Assembly (NCBI RefSeq): GCF_000374065.1
Contig: NZ_KB893256.1
Span: forward strand, 1 to 64,000
Length of the DNA: 64,000 nt
Reading direction: 5' to 3'
From: Spirosoma luteum DSM 19990
GTDB lineage: Bacteria; Bacteroidota; Bacteroidia; Cytophagales; Spirosomataceae
Under the pieces are notes generated by a model, which had not been told where the DNA came from, made no database searches, and was given only the letters and a program-made list of their open reading frames with translations. The first letter of the stretch is position 1. Each line of letters begins with the position of its first letter. Made by a program: the position numbers and the translations under genes. Of the stretch, positions 17,652-27,196 are shown piece after piece.

Positions 17652-17906
17652 TCAGGTAGCCGGTTGAGTATTGTTAATGAGTTCTTCCCAGTGAGCGCGA
17701 TCTTTCTTCTTTAACTTCATTTCCAGACTTAGTGCTTCGTTGCGGGTAGCGAATGGCTGGGTAAATTTAACTTCCCACGGCTTCCCATCAGCCGTAGCGG
17801 GGTTCGTTTTGGCATTATGCTGCCAAAGGGTGATTTTCAGGTCTTTGCTCTGACCGATGAAATACCTGTCAGTAGATGGGCTGTAAATAATATAAACGGT
17901 ATGCAT
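17652..17906 (-). CDS. GIY-YIG nuclease-superfamily small protein
   Basis: This 84-residue single-domain protein begins HTVYIIYSPSTDRYFIGQSK, the YhbQ/UvrC-like GIY-YIG start (here YII-YIG-like, with FIG), and continues with a WEVKFTQPFATRNEALSLEM segment whose Glu may be the metal ligand. Single-domain members are common in Bacteroidota, often in many copies, and some cut branched DNA or RNA; most are uncharacterised. The arginine usually following the YIG strand is Lys-rich here (SKDLKITL), so activity is uncertain. Confidence 0.85.
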   Translation of the reverse strand: MHTVYIIYSPSTDRYFIGQSKDLKITLWQHNAKTNPATADGKPWEVKFTQPFATRNEALSLEMKLKKKDRAHWEELINNTQPAT

Positions 17907-18011
17907 ACTGGTAAGGGACTATTGTCAAAACTACACAATAGGTAATACAAAACAAAGTTTAACCTGTTGAGCGGGAAAGTATGTTGATTGACCCAAAAAA
18001 ACAGGTGCAGG

Positions 18012-18043
18012 TTTGTGGTGCGTTGATTTTTTTCTCATATTTG
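18012..18043 (+). promoter_or_regulatory. Candidate promoter of tRNA-Ala
   Basis: TTTG at 18012-18015 and CATATTTG at 18036-18043 are separated by 20 bp, close to the Bacteroidota promoter TTTG-N19-TAnnTTTG (one mismatch in the -7 box). The start point would be ~18050, giving a short leader before the tRNA. Confidence 0.5.
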
Positions 18044-18072
18044 CACCCACAAAACGCATAACAGCGGTTTGA

Positions 18073-18147
<75 letters not shown>

Positions 18148-18151
18148 CCTT

Positions 18152-18190
18152 AACAGACCAGTTCCGTTTTGGGGCTGGTCTGTTTCTTTT
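18152..18190 (+). terminator. Terminator after tRNA-Ala
   Basis: A 10-bp stem AACAGACCAG/CTGGTCTGTT (18152-18161, 18175-18184) is followed by a T-rich tail. Confidence 0.85.
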
Positions 18191-18207
18191 ACTACTGTAC
18201 CCCAAAA

Positions 18208-18245
18208 GATAATAGCCGCTATCCAGACAGGTAGCGGCTATTATC
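18208..18245 (-). terminator. Hairpin ending the DUF3299-like gene
   Basis: A perfect 14-bp stem (18208-18221 and 18232-18245) with a 10-nt loop lies ~20 bp beyond the stop of the minus-strand gene. Its U tract is weak, so it is a likely but not classical terminator. Confidence 0.6.
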
Positions 18246-18266
18246 GTTAATCAATGTTTTGAGCAA

Positions 18267-18770
18267 TTACGGCAATACGTCGGCATCGGCCAGAATATAG
18301 TTTAGCTCGTAAATATTGTCGGCATTGAGTTTGAACGTACCCCGAAACGTATGCCGCTCATCGGTTTTGAATTTCTTATCGGTCTTTTTGAACTTGAGTG
18401 ATACGACCGACTCCGGTCCGGCACCTCCGCAGAAAAAACAGGCACTATACGGGAAAGCAGACAGTACGTACGTATTCGATTCCAGATCAACTGGTAACAC
18501 ATAACCCGTCAGGTCGACCGTTTTGCCACTCAGTTTCTGTATACTTTGCCCAAAGGTGGGGTAGAGCATATAAACAGACTCTTCAGCGTACCATTTTTTC
18601 TTGAATGTTACATCGCGCAGAATCTCCCATGATAACTTTACAGGCTCAGCCGTATGAAGGGTTACTTTGGTTGTACTTATGTGCTCAACCGGCAATGTAG
18701 CTGGCCGGAAAGCCGAAGCAAAAAACAACACGAAAAGGAAAGGAATCACGATACGGCTCATAGCGTTCAA
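18267..18770 (-). CDS. Secreted DUF3299-like protein with CFFCGG motif
   Basis: This is a 167-residue protein with a signal peptide (IVIPFLFVLFFASAFR). The body has a SGKTVDLTGYVLPVD segment and the hallmark YSACFFCGGAGPESVV, after which a beta-rich part ends in LNADNIYELNYILADADVL. This resembles the DUF3299 group of small secreted proteins in which the Cys pair may bind a metal or form a disulfide. Function is unknown. It stands alone and is divergent from the histidine kinase at 18846. Confidence 0.7.
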   Translation of the reverse strand: MNAMSRIVIPFLFVLFFASAFRPATLPVEHISTTKVTLHTAEPVKLSWEILRDVTFKKKWYAEESVYMLYPTFGQSIQKLSGKTVDLTGYVLPVDLESNTYVLSAFPYSACFFCGGAGPESVVSLKFKKTDKKFKTDERHTFRGTFKLNADNIYELNYILADADVLP

Positions 18771-18845
18771 ATGCTTTAACAGGATAAGATAGAGGTAAAA
18801 CTACAAAAAAGATTACTTTTACTAACTCACTTTGCGTCAATTCCA

Positions 18846-20420
18846 TTGACTGATTTACCCGACGATAACGAAAAAAATGGCCTGGGAATTCCCGTCCGGT
18901 TCACGCATCTGTACATGACGTGGCTTATAATTCTGGCTGTTTTGCTGACAATGGGGCAGGTATTGACCCAATCGCGCATTCGGTCTATCCAGGAGGAACT
19001 GCTGGTTATCCGGCACGCAGCCCTGCAAAGACACCAAAGCCAGCAGATTGTGAAACAGGCCCTGCTGCTGGCTGATCCCGGCGAGCAGAACAGATTCGTT
19101 GAAAACGTGGGCGAATTACGACGACTGTTTCCCATTTTCGAAAAATACCACCTGCAAAGCCGGGTAGGTAATATCAGCAATCCTAAAGTCAGGATTATCA
19201 ATTCGGATGCAGTACAGCAACTTTATGCAGGAATTCGACCACAATTTGAAGCATTTCAGCAAAGTAACCGTCGGCTGATGCAGTTGCAGCACCCCGATGA
19301 AATTAAACGGCCCGATGTACAGGCTAGCCTGAAGCTATTGCTGGCGAATGAAAAGCCATTTCTGGAAAAAATGGATGGCATTGTTCTGGAGTATAACGCT
19401 GAATTGAGAAATAAACTTAACTCAATGCAATCCGTTGAGTTCTACCTTTACCTGTTTACGGGATTAGTGCTTATTGGTATTGGCTGGTTGATTTTTCGGC
19501 CCGCTGCTCAAAAACTGAAACAGGCATTTGAGCAGTTGGTAGAAGCCGAAAGCCAGACAACGGCCGCCAACAAAAAGTTGCTTAGTGCAAATCGATCGTT
19601 GAAAGTGACCCGGCAGAAACTGTTTGATGCCACAAAACAACAGTATGAGCAACAAATAGATCAGCAGAAAATCCGAACATCCTACCTGATTGCCGGTCAG
19701 GAAGAGGAACGCAAACGGCTGTCGCGTGAACTGCACGACGGTCTTGGGCAAATGCTAACGGCTATTAAATTACAGATAGAAGGACTTGAAGCCGGGCTCA
19801 CCCGGGCCGCCAGCGAACAGAATACCGGAATAACGTACTCGGCCAATCTGAAAACGCTGAAGAGCTTAGTGACACAAACCATTCAGGAAACCCGTACGAT
19901 ATCCAACAATTTAATGCCCAGTGTATTGAGCGATTTTGGGGTGGTACCCGCCATTAAAATGCTGGCCGATCATGATCGCAGTGAAACGATGGATGTTACG
20001 TTTAAAACGAATCTGGCAACCAACGGCCCTCGCTTAGATAAAAACATTGAAATTATGTTGTACCGGGTAACCCAGGAAGCGGTTAGCAATGCCGTCAGGC
20101 ATGCCAATCCGACCCACATAACGATTGAACTAAAGGAACGGGGACACTCTTTGCAGTTAGTGATAAGTGACGATGGAACGGGTTTTCAGATGCCTGAAAA
20201 AAAACAGCTCAGTGAACCAGTACAATCGGTTCAGGAGTTAAACAATTTATTTAGTCGAATCGATAAATCGCGCCCCCCCTCTCAGGGCTTGCAGAATATT
20301 CAGGAACGAACCAAACTGGTTAACGGCAAGTTTAAGATCAATTCCAGTCCGGGGAAAGGGACAAAAATACAAATTACCGTACCTTATCAAACGAGTTTTG
20401 CTCAGTATGACACCTACTAA
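18846..20420 (+). CDS. NarX-like sensor histidine kinase (HisKA_3)
   Basis: This 524-residue kinase probably uses a TTG start at 18846; the first ATG (18915) lies at the edge of the first membrane segment. Residues ~24-42 and ~198-217 are membrane segments around a helical periplasmic region (~43-197) resembling PilJ/NarX-type sensor domains. A cytoplasmic coiled coil leads to HisKA_3 with phosphoacceptor H297 in ELHDGLGQ, then a HATPase domain (QEAVSNAVRHA, DDGTGF, GLQNIQER). Its 3' end overlaps the response regulator gene by 14 nt, indicating translational coupling. The signal sensed is not evident. Confidence 0.92.
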   Translation: MTDLPDDNEKNGLGIPVRFTHLYMTWLIILAVLLTMGQVLTQSRIRSIQEELLVIRHAALQRHQSQQIVKQALLLADPGEQNRFVENVGELRRLFPIFEKYHLQSRVGNISNPKVRIINSDAVQQLYAGIRPQFEAFQQSNRRLMQLQHPDEIKRPDVQASLKLLLANEKPFLEKMDGIVLEYNAELRNKLNSMQSVEFYLYLFTGLVLIGIGWLIFRPAAQKLKQAFEQLVEAESQTTAANKKLLSANRSLKVTRQKLFDATKQQYEQQIDQQKIRTSYLIAGQEEERKRLSRELHDGLGQMLTAIKLQIEGLEAGLTRAASEQNTGITYSANLKTLKSLVTQTIQETRTISNNLMPSVLSDFGVVPAIKMLADHDRSETMDVTFKTNLATNGPRLDKNIEIMLYRVTQEAVSNAVRHANPTHITIELKERGHSLQLVISDDGTGFQMPEKKQLSEPVQSVQELNNLFSRIDKSRPPSQGLQNIQERTKLVNGKFKINSSPGKGTKIQITVPYQTSFAQYDTY

Positions 20421-21078
20421 ATTAATGCTCGTAGACGATCATTCAATCGTTCGTGACGGCATCCGTCTCTTGTTGGAGCAAGCCGAAGGGCTGGAAATTA
20501 TCGATGAGGCCAATGATGGGGAAGAGACACTGGATAAATTGAAAATACATCAGGCAAATACTACACTACCCGTACTGATTCTGATGGATATTTCGCTGCC
20601 CGGCATGTCGGGAATTCAGACGACGCAGGTTATCAGCCGGTTGTATAAAAGTGTGCGGGTACTCATGCTGTCCATGCACAACAATGAAGACTATATCCTA
20701 CGGTCAGTTGAGGCTGGTGCTTATGGATATATACTGAAGGACTCATCGTCCGACGAAATGATTAAAGCGATCCGCACCATTGCCAGCGGAGAAAAATACT
20801 ACAGTTCGCCCGTTGCATCCATCATTCTGAGTGGCTACATGCAACAACTGAAAAAAGGAAGTCGGCACGGCCGCACCGAGCGACAGTCGAAACTTTCCAA
20901 CAAAGAAAAAGAAATTCTTCAATTTCTGGTGGATGGCATGAGCAGCCGCGAAATTGCCGAGAAACTCCAGCTCAGCGTTCGGACGGTCGATAATCACCGG
21001 GCCAATATGATGCGTCGGCTACAGGTACGCAACGCGGCTGAATTAGTTCGGATGGCGGTTGAGGATAAGTTGATTTGA
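20407..21078 (+). CDS. NarL/FixJ-family response regulator
   Basis: This 223-residue regulator starts at the ATG at 20407, inside the kinase gene. The receiver domain has the acidic pair D10-D11, phosphorylation site D61 (ILMDISLPG) and the K of LKDSS. The C-terminal LuxR-type HTH (LSNKEKEILQFLVDGMSSRE...VRTVDNHRANMMRRL) binds DNA after phosphorylation. It is the cognate partner of the kinase just upstream. Targets are not visible in the window. Confidence 0.95.
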   Translation: MTPTKLMLVDDHSIVRDGIRLLLEQAEGLEIIDEANDGEETLDKLKIHQANTTLPVLILMDISLPGMSGIQTTQVISRLYKSVRVLMLSMHNNEDYILRSVEAGAYGYILKDSSSDEMIKAIRTIASGEKYYSSPVASIILSGYMQQLKKGSRHGRTERQSKLSNKEKEILQFLVDGMSSREIAEKLQLSVRTVDNHRANMMRRLQVRNAAELVRMAVEDKLI

Positions 21079-21080
21079 CT

Positions 21081-21116
21081 TTCTGCCTGACCCGAGGCAA
21101 TTCGGGTCAGGCAGAA
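21081..21116. terminator. Hairpin between response regulator and polA
   Basis: Arms 21081-21095 and 21102-21116 pair over 15 bp (TTCTGCCTGACCCGA and complement) with a 6-nt loop. It lies directly after the regulator stop codon, and between convergent genes. Confidence 0.75.
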
Positions 21117-21178
21117 TAATTCTTTCCTTATCGAGCAGTAACTCACGAGTAATCGGGTGTGAGCTATCGCCTGCCAAT

Positions 21179-24100
21179 CTAGTGCGCCAGTAGCCAGTTT
21201 TCGGCGATGCCGATACCCGTTTCCATCCTTACGCCCATCGGAATGGCGTTTTTCATAATATCGTCGACACGGGTGCGTAGCAGTTCGATTTCGTCGCGGT
21301 GGGCGTCGAAGACCAGTTCATCGTGTACCGTCAGAATCATTTTGGATTTCAGCCGTTCCTGCCGCATGAATTCGTGAATACGGATCATGGCAATCTTGAG
21401 CATGTCGGCGGCACTGCCCTGAATGGGGGCGTTCACGGCATTGCGTTCGGCAAACATGCGGTCGGTCTGGTTGCGGGAATTAATGTCGCGCAGGTACCGC
21501 CGACGGCCCAGAATGGTTTCGGCGTAACCAAAGCCCCGCGCCTTTTCTATACACTGCTCAATGTAAGCTTTCACCGCCGGGAAACCGGCGAAATATTCCT
21601 CAATAATCTGCCCGGCTTCCTTACGTGGAATCTTGAGCCGTTGTGACAGCCCGAAGGAGGAAATACCGTAGATAATACCGAAGTTAATGGTTTTGGCCTG
21701 TCGGCGCATCTCGCCTGTTACCTCATCCAGCCCAACGTGAAACACTTTACTGGCAGTTTGGGTGTGAATATCAACGCCGTTGTTAAAGGCTTCCAGCATG
21801 GTTTGATCCCCGCTGAAGGCTGCCATAATCCGCAACTCTATTTGCGAATAGTCGGCCGACATAATCAGGAATTCAGGACCACGGGGCACAAAGGCCTTGC
21901 GGATTTCCTGACCGCGCGGGGTCCGAATGGGAATGTTCTGTAAGTTAGGATTGGTGGAAGACAACCGCCCGGTGGAAGCTACTGCCTGATTGAACGATGT
22001 ATGAATCCGGCCATCACGCTTGCTGATGAGCAATGGTAGGGCGTCGACGTAGGTATTTTTGAGTTTTATTAGTTCGCGATAGTCCAGAATTTTACGGGCT
22101 ATCTCATGTTCCGCTTCCAGTTTCGAGAGAATTTCTTCGCCCGTAGCGTACTGACCTGTTTTCGTCTTTTTGGCGTTGTTGTCCAGCCTTAGTTTATCGA
22201 AGAGGATTTCGCCCAGTTGCTTCGGGGAGCCGACGTTAAAGGTTTCACCGGCAATGGCAAAAATCTCCTGCTGCACCTGCTTCATATCCACATCGAGCGT
22301 GGCCGACAGTTCGGCCAGGGCATTGGTGTCTATTGTGATACCTTCCAGTTCCAGGTCGGCCAATACCTGCACGAGTGGCATCTCTACCTGTTCGAACAAC
22401 TTATGCAGGCTATCCTTTTCGAGTCGTGGAGCAAATGTTTCTTTAAGCTGAAGCGTAATATCCGCATCCTCGCCCGCGTACTCGACCACTTTCTGCACGT
22501 CTACATCGCGCATGGTCAACTGCCCTTTGCCTTTTTTGCCAATCAGGGCTTCAATCTCAACCGGGCTGTAGTTCAGGTACGTCATGGCCATCATATCCAT
22601 GTTGTGCCGCATCTCCGGCTCAATCAGGTAGTGGGCAATCATGGTGTCGAAAAGTTTTCCCGCTACCTCCACGCCGTATTTTTTCAGCATGAGCAGGTCA
22701 TACTTTAGATTCTGCCCGATTTTACCAACGGCCGGGTTCTCGAATACGGGCTTGAACGCATCAACAATAGCCTGTGCTTGCTCCCTGTTTTCGGGTACGG
22801 GCACATAAAAGGCTTCCCCGGCCCGGTAGGCGAACGATAAGCCTACTAAATCGGCTTCAACGGGGTCAATGGCCGTTGTTTCGGAGTCGAAACAGATGCT
22901 GGTCTGGAGACTCAGGTAATGCACCAGACTAGCCCGCAGTTCGGGCGTGTCGACCAGCCGGTAATCGTGTTTGACGGATAAAATCGTTTTGCGTCGCTCC
23001 GGCTGCACCTCGTCTAGTTCGTAGTCGGGATAAACATCGAGGTACGCGGGGGTACCACTGTCCGGTGCTTCGGTCGCCGTAACGACGGATCGTTCCTGCC
23101 CAACGCCATCGTCCGTCGTTACGGTGTCGGTTACCTGGGTGGGTGTCGCCTGAGATGCGGAAGCTACCGGTACACGAACCGGCGTTTTCTTTGCCGTCTT
23201 CGGTTTTTCGGGCGCACTGTCTGACCCAAAATCGAACGGCAAATCCTCCGCTCCCGACGGGTTAACTGCTCCCATATTGGGAAACGGCAGGAAAGCGGGC
23301 GCATCTGGAGAATCGAATAGATTCATCTGGGCCGAAGCAGGCCGTTCCTGTCCGGTTTTGAAAGCATCGGGCAATGGTTTTTCGTCGTAACCAGCTCCCA
23401 GCAGCCGGGTTTTTATTTGCCGAAATTCCAGTTCATCCAGCAAAGCCGCCAGCCGTGGTTTGTCGTATTCGGTATGCCGCAGATGATTTTCATCGAACGG
23501 AATGGGCACGTCCAGGTGGATAGTTGCCAGTTGTTTCGACAGTAATCCCTGCTGTCCGAAATTGACCACGTTTTCTTTGAGTTTCCCTTTGAGTTCGTCG
23601 GCGCGAGCAATCAGGTTTTCGACCGAGCCAAAGTCAGCAACAAGCTTTTGAGCCGTTTTTTCGCCCACACCCGGAATCCCCGGAATGTTATCGACCGAAT
23701 CGCCCATGAGGCCGAGCATGTCCGTTACCTGGTCGATGCGTTCAATCTGCCAGCGGTCCAGTATGTCGGTCACTCCCAGTTTTTCGGCGGGTTTACCCAT
23801 AAAGGCGGGCTTGTAGATGTGAATATGCTCTTCTACCAATTGCCCGTAATCTTTATCGGGGGTCATCATATACACCTCAAAATCAGCCAATGCCGCCTTC
23901 TTTGCGATGGTCCCGATTATATCGTCAGCTTCGTAGCCATCCAGAATCAGCATGGGAATGTGCATGGCTTCCACAATTTTCTTGATGTAGGGCATGGCCA
24001 CACTGATATCCTCTGGCTGCGACTGCCGGTTGGCCTTGTACATCGGAAACTGCTCGTGCCGGAACGTCTTCTTCGATGAGTCGAATGCTACGCCGATATG

Positions 24101-24271
24101 GGTAGGCTTTTCTTTGGTCAATACCTCCATCATGGCATTCATAAAGCCAAAGATGGCCGAGGTATTGATGCCACGTGAGGAGATGCGGGGAGATTTGCTA
24201 AAGGCAAAATGAGCGCGGTAGATAAGAGCCAGCGCGTCTAACAAAAACAGTTTTTTTTGTGGTTTAGCCAT
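21179..24271 (-). CDS. polA: DNA polymerase I
   Basis: The start at 24271 (MAKPQKKLFLLDALALIYRA) is chosen because it begins the 5'-nuclease domain; the frame extends 17 residues further up without similarity. The protein is 1030 residues. The 5'-3' exonuclease spans ~1-300. A long low-complexity linker follows (~300-430). The 3'-5' proofreading exonuclease spans ~440-620 and is intact (FDSETTAID near residue 460, YDLLML, YAGEDAD). The polymerase core has motif A (SADYSQIELRI), the O helix (RRQAKTINFGIIYG) and motif C (LTVHDELVFD). It fills gaps and removes RNA primers. Confidence 0.97.
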   Translation of the reverse strand: MAKPQKKLFLLDALALIYRAHFAFSKSPRISSRGINTSAIFGFMNAMMEVLTKEKPTHIGVAFDSSKKTFRHEQFPMYKANRQSQPEDISVAMPYIKKIVEAMHIPMLILDGYEADDIIGTIAKKAALADFEVYMMTPDKDYGQLVEEHIHIYKPAFMGKPAEKLGVTDILDRWQIERIDQVTDMLGLMGDSVDNIPGIPGVGEKTAQKLVADFGSVENLIARADELKGKLKENVVNFGQQGLLSKQLATIHLDVPIPFDENHLRHTEYDKPRLAALLDELEFRQIKTRLLGAGYDEKPLPDAFKTGQERPASAQMNLFDSPDAPAFLPFPNMGAVNPSGAEDLPFDFGSDSAPEKPKTAKKTPVRVPVASASQATPTQVTDTVTTDDGVGQERSVVTATEAPDSGTPAYLDVYPDYELDEVQPERRKTILSVKHDYRLVDTPELRASLVHYLSLQTSICFDSETTAIDPVEADLVGLSFAYRAGEAFYVPVPENREQAQAIVDAFKPVFENPAVGKIGQNLKYDLLMLKKYGVEVAGKLFDTMIAHYLIEPEMRHNMDMMAMTYLNYSPVEIEALIGKKGKGQLTMRDVDVQKVVEYAGEDADITLQLKETFAPRLEKDSLHKLFEQVEMPLVQVLADLELEGITIDTNALAELSATLDVDMKQVQQEIFAIAGETFNVGSPKQLGEILFDKLRLDNNAKKTKTGQYATGEEILSKLEAEHEIARKILDYRELIKLKNTYVDALPLLISKRDGRIHTSFNQAVASTGRLSSTNPNLQNIPIRTPRGQEIRKAFVPRGPEFLIMSADYSQIELRIMAAFSGDQTMLEAFNNGVDIHTQTASKVFHVGLDEVTGEMRRQAKTINFGIIYGISSFGLSQRLKIPRKEAGQIIEEYFAGFPAVKAYIEQCIEKARGFGYAETILGRRRYLRDINSRNQTDRMFAERNAVNAPIQGSAADMLKIAMIRIHEFMRQERLKSKMILTVHDELVFDAHRDEIELLRTRVDDIMKNAIPMGVRMETGIGIAENWLLAH

Positions 24272-24468
24272 TCGAAAGTAGTCACAGGTCGATAGGCCAA
24301 AGGTCGAAAGTCTTACGGACAATCACGCATTGTTGACCCGACAAATTGAGGATTTAAACAGGCTAATTCCTGTCTAAATAGAACAGAACCCGGGGGCTTT
24401 TGATTCCTGCCCTGTCGTAGAGTCTCCGTAGTGTGGGGTTCTTGAAATCAATACTACGGTTCTGGAAT

Positions 24469-24518
24469 CACGACAAAAAACAGGCTACCCTGCTAAGGAT
24501 GGCCTGTTTTTTGTCGTG
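24469..24518. terminator. Long hairpin downstream of the FAS1 gene
   Basis: Perfect 17-bp arms (24469-24485, 24502-24518) with A6 and T6 runs lie 24 bp from the stop of the minus-strand FAS1 gene. The rest of 24272-24541 should hold the polA promoter, but no box is convincing. Confidence 0.85.
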
Positions 24519-24541
24519 GGTTAATAGACCTTGTAAGGTGC

Positions 24542-25540
24542 TTACTGTGGCAGCAGCAGTCTGTCGATAATATGGACCACCCCGTTCGTGGCTGTAATGT
24601 CCGGCCCAATAATGTTGGAGGGTGTAGTACTGTTCCCTTTCCCCGTAACCGTTAAGGCCGTGGTGCTGGTACCGGCAGTAATTGTTCCACCCTGTAATGT
24701 ACTTAGGCTGGAACCAGCGGTAATCAACGGCGTATAGGTCCGGCCGTTCAGTACATGGTAGGTTAGTAGACTGGTCAGAGCCGGTACAGACGCATTGGCG
24801 ATAGTCGTTGAATCATACCCGACGGCTTTAAAAGCGGCATCCGTTGGCGCGAAAACGGTTAACGGTGTTGTGGCCGTCAGCGAACTGCCAATGCCCGCTT
24901 TGGTTACGGCAGCCTGTAATAGCTTAAACGAAGCTGTAGGTAGCAAAAGGGGGATACTCTGAATCGTAGCTGCAATGTTGCCAAAAACAGGCGGTATCAA
25001 CACCCGATCAATGGCATAAACTACGCCATTGTTGGCCTGTCCGTCGGCCTGTACCACGTGCGCGCCGTTGACGGATAATTTAGTGGCGTTTGTGGACGTT
25101 CCCGATGCCACTTTCGAGATATAGATGACCCCGGTGGGTAATAACGTATTTTGTACGGTATTCACGGCCAGTGGTACATCAGTTGACCCAATCCGGCTGC
25201 CAAGTACGTGATATTGCAAAACGGATTTCAGCAAATCGACAGGGGCAGCATTAACGGCTGCCGCATCAACGTAGCCGAAAGCTCTGAACGCGTCGTCCGT
25301 TGGGGCAAACACGGTGTAGGTTCCGGGTTGACTTAGTGTGCCATCCAGACCGGCCCGGACCAGTGCCGCTTTGAGTAATGTAAACTTACTTCCACCATTA
25401 ATTAGGTCAGTAATTGAGGTTAGGGTTGGGGTTGTACTGTCCTGCTTGCTACAGGCTGAAAAGGTGATGGTTAAACCAGTCAGCAGGAGGACGAACAAGC
25501 CACGTTTTTGCAGCATCAGGGTATACCGATTACTAGGCAT
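24542..25540 (-). CDS. Lipoprotein with two fasciclin (FAS1) domains
   Basis: This is a 332-residue lipoprotein; the signal peptide ends in a lipobox-like FSAC before the SKQDSTT linker. Two FAS1 domains follow (residues ~40-185 and ~190-332). Each contains the H1/H2-like marks TVFAPTDDAF..YHVL and TVFAPTDAAF..YHVL, and each ends VVYAIDRVLIPP or VVHIIDRLLLPQ. FAS1 domains mediate adhesion at the cell surface. An alternative start eight codons downstream would also keep the signal peptide. Confidence 0.92.
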   Translation of the reverse strand: MPSNRYTLMLQKRGLFVLLLTGLTITFSACSKQDSTTPTLTSITDLINGGSKFTLLKAALVRAGLDGTLSQPGTYTVFAPTDDAFRAFGYVDAAAVNAAPVDLLKSVLQYHVLGSRIGSTDVPLAVNTVQNTLLPTGVIYISKVASGTSTNATKLSVNGAHVVQADGQANNGVVYAIDRVLIPPVFGNIAATIQSIPLLLPTASFKLLQAAVTKAGIGSSLTATTPLTVFAPTDAAFKAVGYDSTTIANASVPALTSLLTYHVLNGRTYTPLITAGSSLSTLQGGTITAGTSTTALTVTGKGNSTTPSNIIGPDITATNGVVHIIDRLLLPQ

Positions 25541-25704
25541 GATTAATTACAGGTTGTTTTGTGTATTATGGAAGAAGAAACCGATTGATTGGAGAACGCC
25601 CTAATCATGGTATTGTTTTCCACTTTCGTGAGTAACGCTGAATACCAGAATATCCGGGACAACTATTCAGTCAAAATGCTGTGAGACAAGGAAAGATGCC
25701 CGAT

Positions 25705-25956
25705 ATGAATAAACGATCTGTTCGCTGTTTTCCCCGAAAACACCTTTATCCCAGTGTTGCCCATTTACTATTTTCTATCCTTACGCTGCTGTTTGCCTGA
25801 CCTTATACACTTGACCTCACCATAAACGGCGATACTATTTTCTGGTAGGAGGGTGAACGCATTGAGCAACAGGGAAAATGAAAACTGGAAGACCATGACA
25901 TAAACTACCAGCATACGCTTAACAAAATTGATTGTCCGGCTACTTCATTGCTGTAG
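25705..25956 (+). pseudogene. Possible decayed small ORF with three in-frame stops
   Basis: The 25541-25944 gap holds no intact gene. From the ATG at 25705 the frame reads a basic start and a hydrophobic segment (HLLFSILTLLFA), a TGA at 25798, then PYTLDLTINGDTIFW, a TAG, EGERIEQQGK, a TGA and KLEDHDINYQHTLNKIDCP. The remaining text looks protein-like, so this may be a small exported protein gene decayed by point mutations. It matches no family I recognise, and chance cannot be excluded. It overlaps the 3' end of the next gene. Confidence 0.25.
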
Positions 25957-26796
25957 CTCCTTTTCGGGAACCCGCTCCCCAACGGGTGGTCGATAGGGCT
26001 GAAACGGCATTTTGAGCAAGCTGCCAATGTGGTTGTGCTCGTGCGGTTCGGGGTGGGTGTCGATGCCATAGTGCAGGTCCATACCGGCCATTTCGTGATA
26101 CGTACCAAACAGCCAGTCCCAGTACGGAAAAATGTTGCCGTAATTGGTGTTCGTAACCGGCAATACGTAATGGTGATGAACGTGGTGCATATTCGGCGTT
26201 ACGATAAACAGACTGAGCACCCGATCAGCCCAGCGGGGAAGTTCAATATTGGCGTGGTTGAATTGCGACAGCAATACAGACAGGGCCTGATACATAAACA
26301 CCAGCCACATGGGCGCACCCGTGAGCAAAATAGCCAGCGTCGTGAAAATAAACCGGACAACGCTTTCGCCGGGGTGATGCCGGTTTGCCGTGGTCGTATC
26401 CATATGCACATCGGAGTGGTGAATCAGGTGGAAACGCCACAAAAACGTAACCTTATGCTGCGTCCAGTGGGCCAGCCACGCGCCTACAAAATCCAGCGCC
26501 AGCAAGCCAGTCAGCATCTCAGCCCACAGCGGCAGCCTGACCCACTGTAATAACCCCACCCGATGCTGAACGACCCAGTCGCTGGTTTTGAGCAGGATAA
26601 AAGCCAGGGCGAAATTGATAACGATAGTCGTCAGCGTAAAGAAGATATTGATACCCGCATGCCGAAACTTATGATAGTTGAATCGAAACAGGGGAATTGC
26701 ACTTTCAATCAGCCAGAAAATAGTGATGCCTCCCACCAGAATCAAACTCCGGTGCAATGAAGGAATATGCCCAAAATAGTCTATGATCTTCTCCAT
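25945..26796 (-). CDS. Fatty acid hydroxylase / sterol desaturase superfamily membrane protein
   Basis: The start at 26796 (MEKIIDYFGHIPSLHRS) gives 283 residues; the 27 upstream codons look non-coding. Four hydrophobic segments lie near residues 17-35, 50-70, 88-110 and 160-185. The di-iron histidine clusters are present: FHLIHHSDVHMDTTT, RHHPGE and NMHHVHHHYVLP. Such enzymes hydroxylate or desaturate lipids at the membrane. The substrate is unknown. It is divergent from hicB. Confidence 0.9.
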   Translation of the reverse strand: MEKIIDYFGHIPSLHRSLILVGGITIFWLIESAIPLFRFNYHKFRHAGINIFFTLTTIVINFALAFILLKTSDWVVQHRVGLLQWVRLPLWAEMLTGLLALDFVGAWLAHWTQHKVTFLWRFHLIHHSDVHMDTTTANRHHPGESVVRFIFTTLAILLTGAPMWLVFMYQALSVLLSQFNHANIELPRWADRVLSLFIVTPNMHHVHHHYVLPVTNTNYGNIFPYWDWLFGTYHEMAGMDLHYGIDTHPEPHEHNHIGSLLKMPFQPYRPPVGERVPEKELQQ

Positions 26797-26986
26797 AAAC
26801 GTTGTGTTGTTTTTTCTGGCTATTGTACAAATATACGCAGTTGTACAGAGATTATTTTGTGGGAAGTGATGAGTCATGGCAACTTACAGTGTTCACGTTT
26901 GGCCATACTCATCGCTCCACTGCTGTCATAACTTCGGCTATATTTTAGTAGGTTTGACAACAAACCGTTCAGACCGAAGCGTACCG

Positions 26987-27196
26987 ATGAAAGAACTATT
27001 TTTTTTAGTCGAAGAAGATCCTGAAGGGGGCTATACTGCCCAAGCTGTTGGAGAGAACATCTTTACGCAGGGAGAAACGATGGCTGAACTAAAATCCATG
27101 ATTCGAGACGCAGTAACCTGCCATTATGACTCAACCGAACAACAACCTACCTTGATACGATTGCATTTTGTGAAAGAGGAAGTGTTCGCGTTATGA
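26987..27196 (+). CDS. hicB: HicB-like antitoxin
   Basis: The 69-residue protein starts at the ATG at 26987 (MKELFFLVEEDPEGGYTAQA) and shows the HicB partial RNase-H-like pattern, including a GENIFTQGETMAELKSMIRDAV segment. HicB neutralises the HicA mRNA interferase. Its stop codon overlaps the hicA ATG (ATGA at 27193-27196). An upstream in-frame start at 26876 would add residues that look like untranslated leader. It is the antitoxin-first arrangement, as in some hicBA pairs. Confidence 0.85.
   Translation: MKELFFLVEEDPEGGYTAQAVGENIFTQGETMAELKSMIRDAVTCHYDSTEQQPTLIRLHFVKEEVFAL

Noticed and set aside
21299-22708. Plus-strand frames of 93-163 codons within polA
   Set aside because: Antisense to polA, whose exonuclease and polymerase motifs are all intact.
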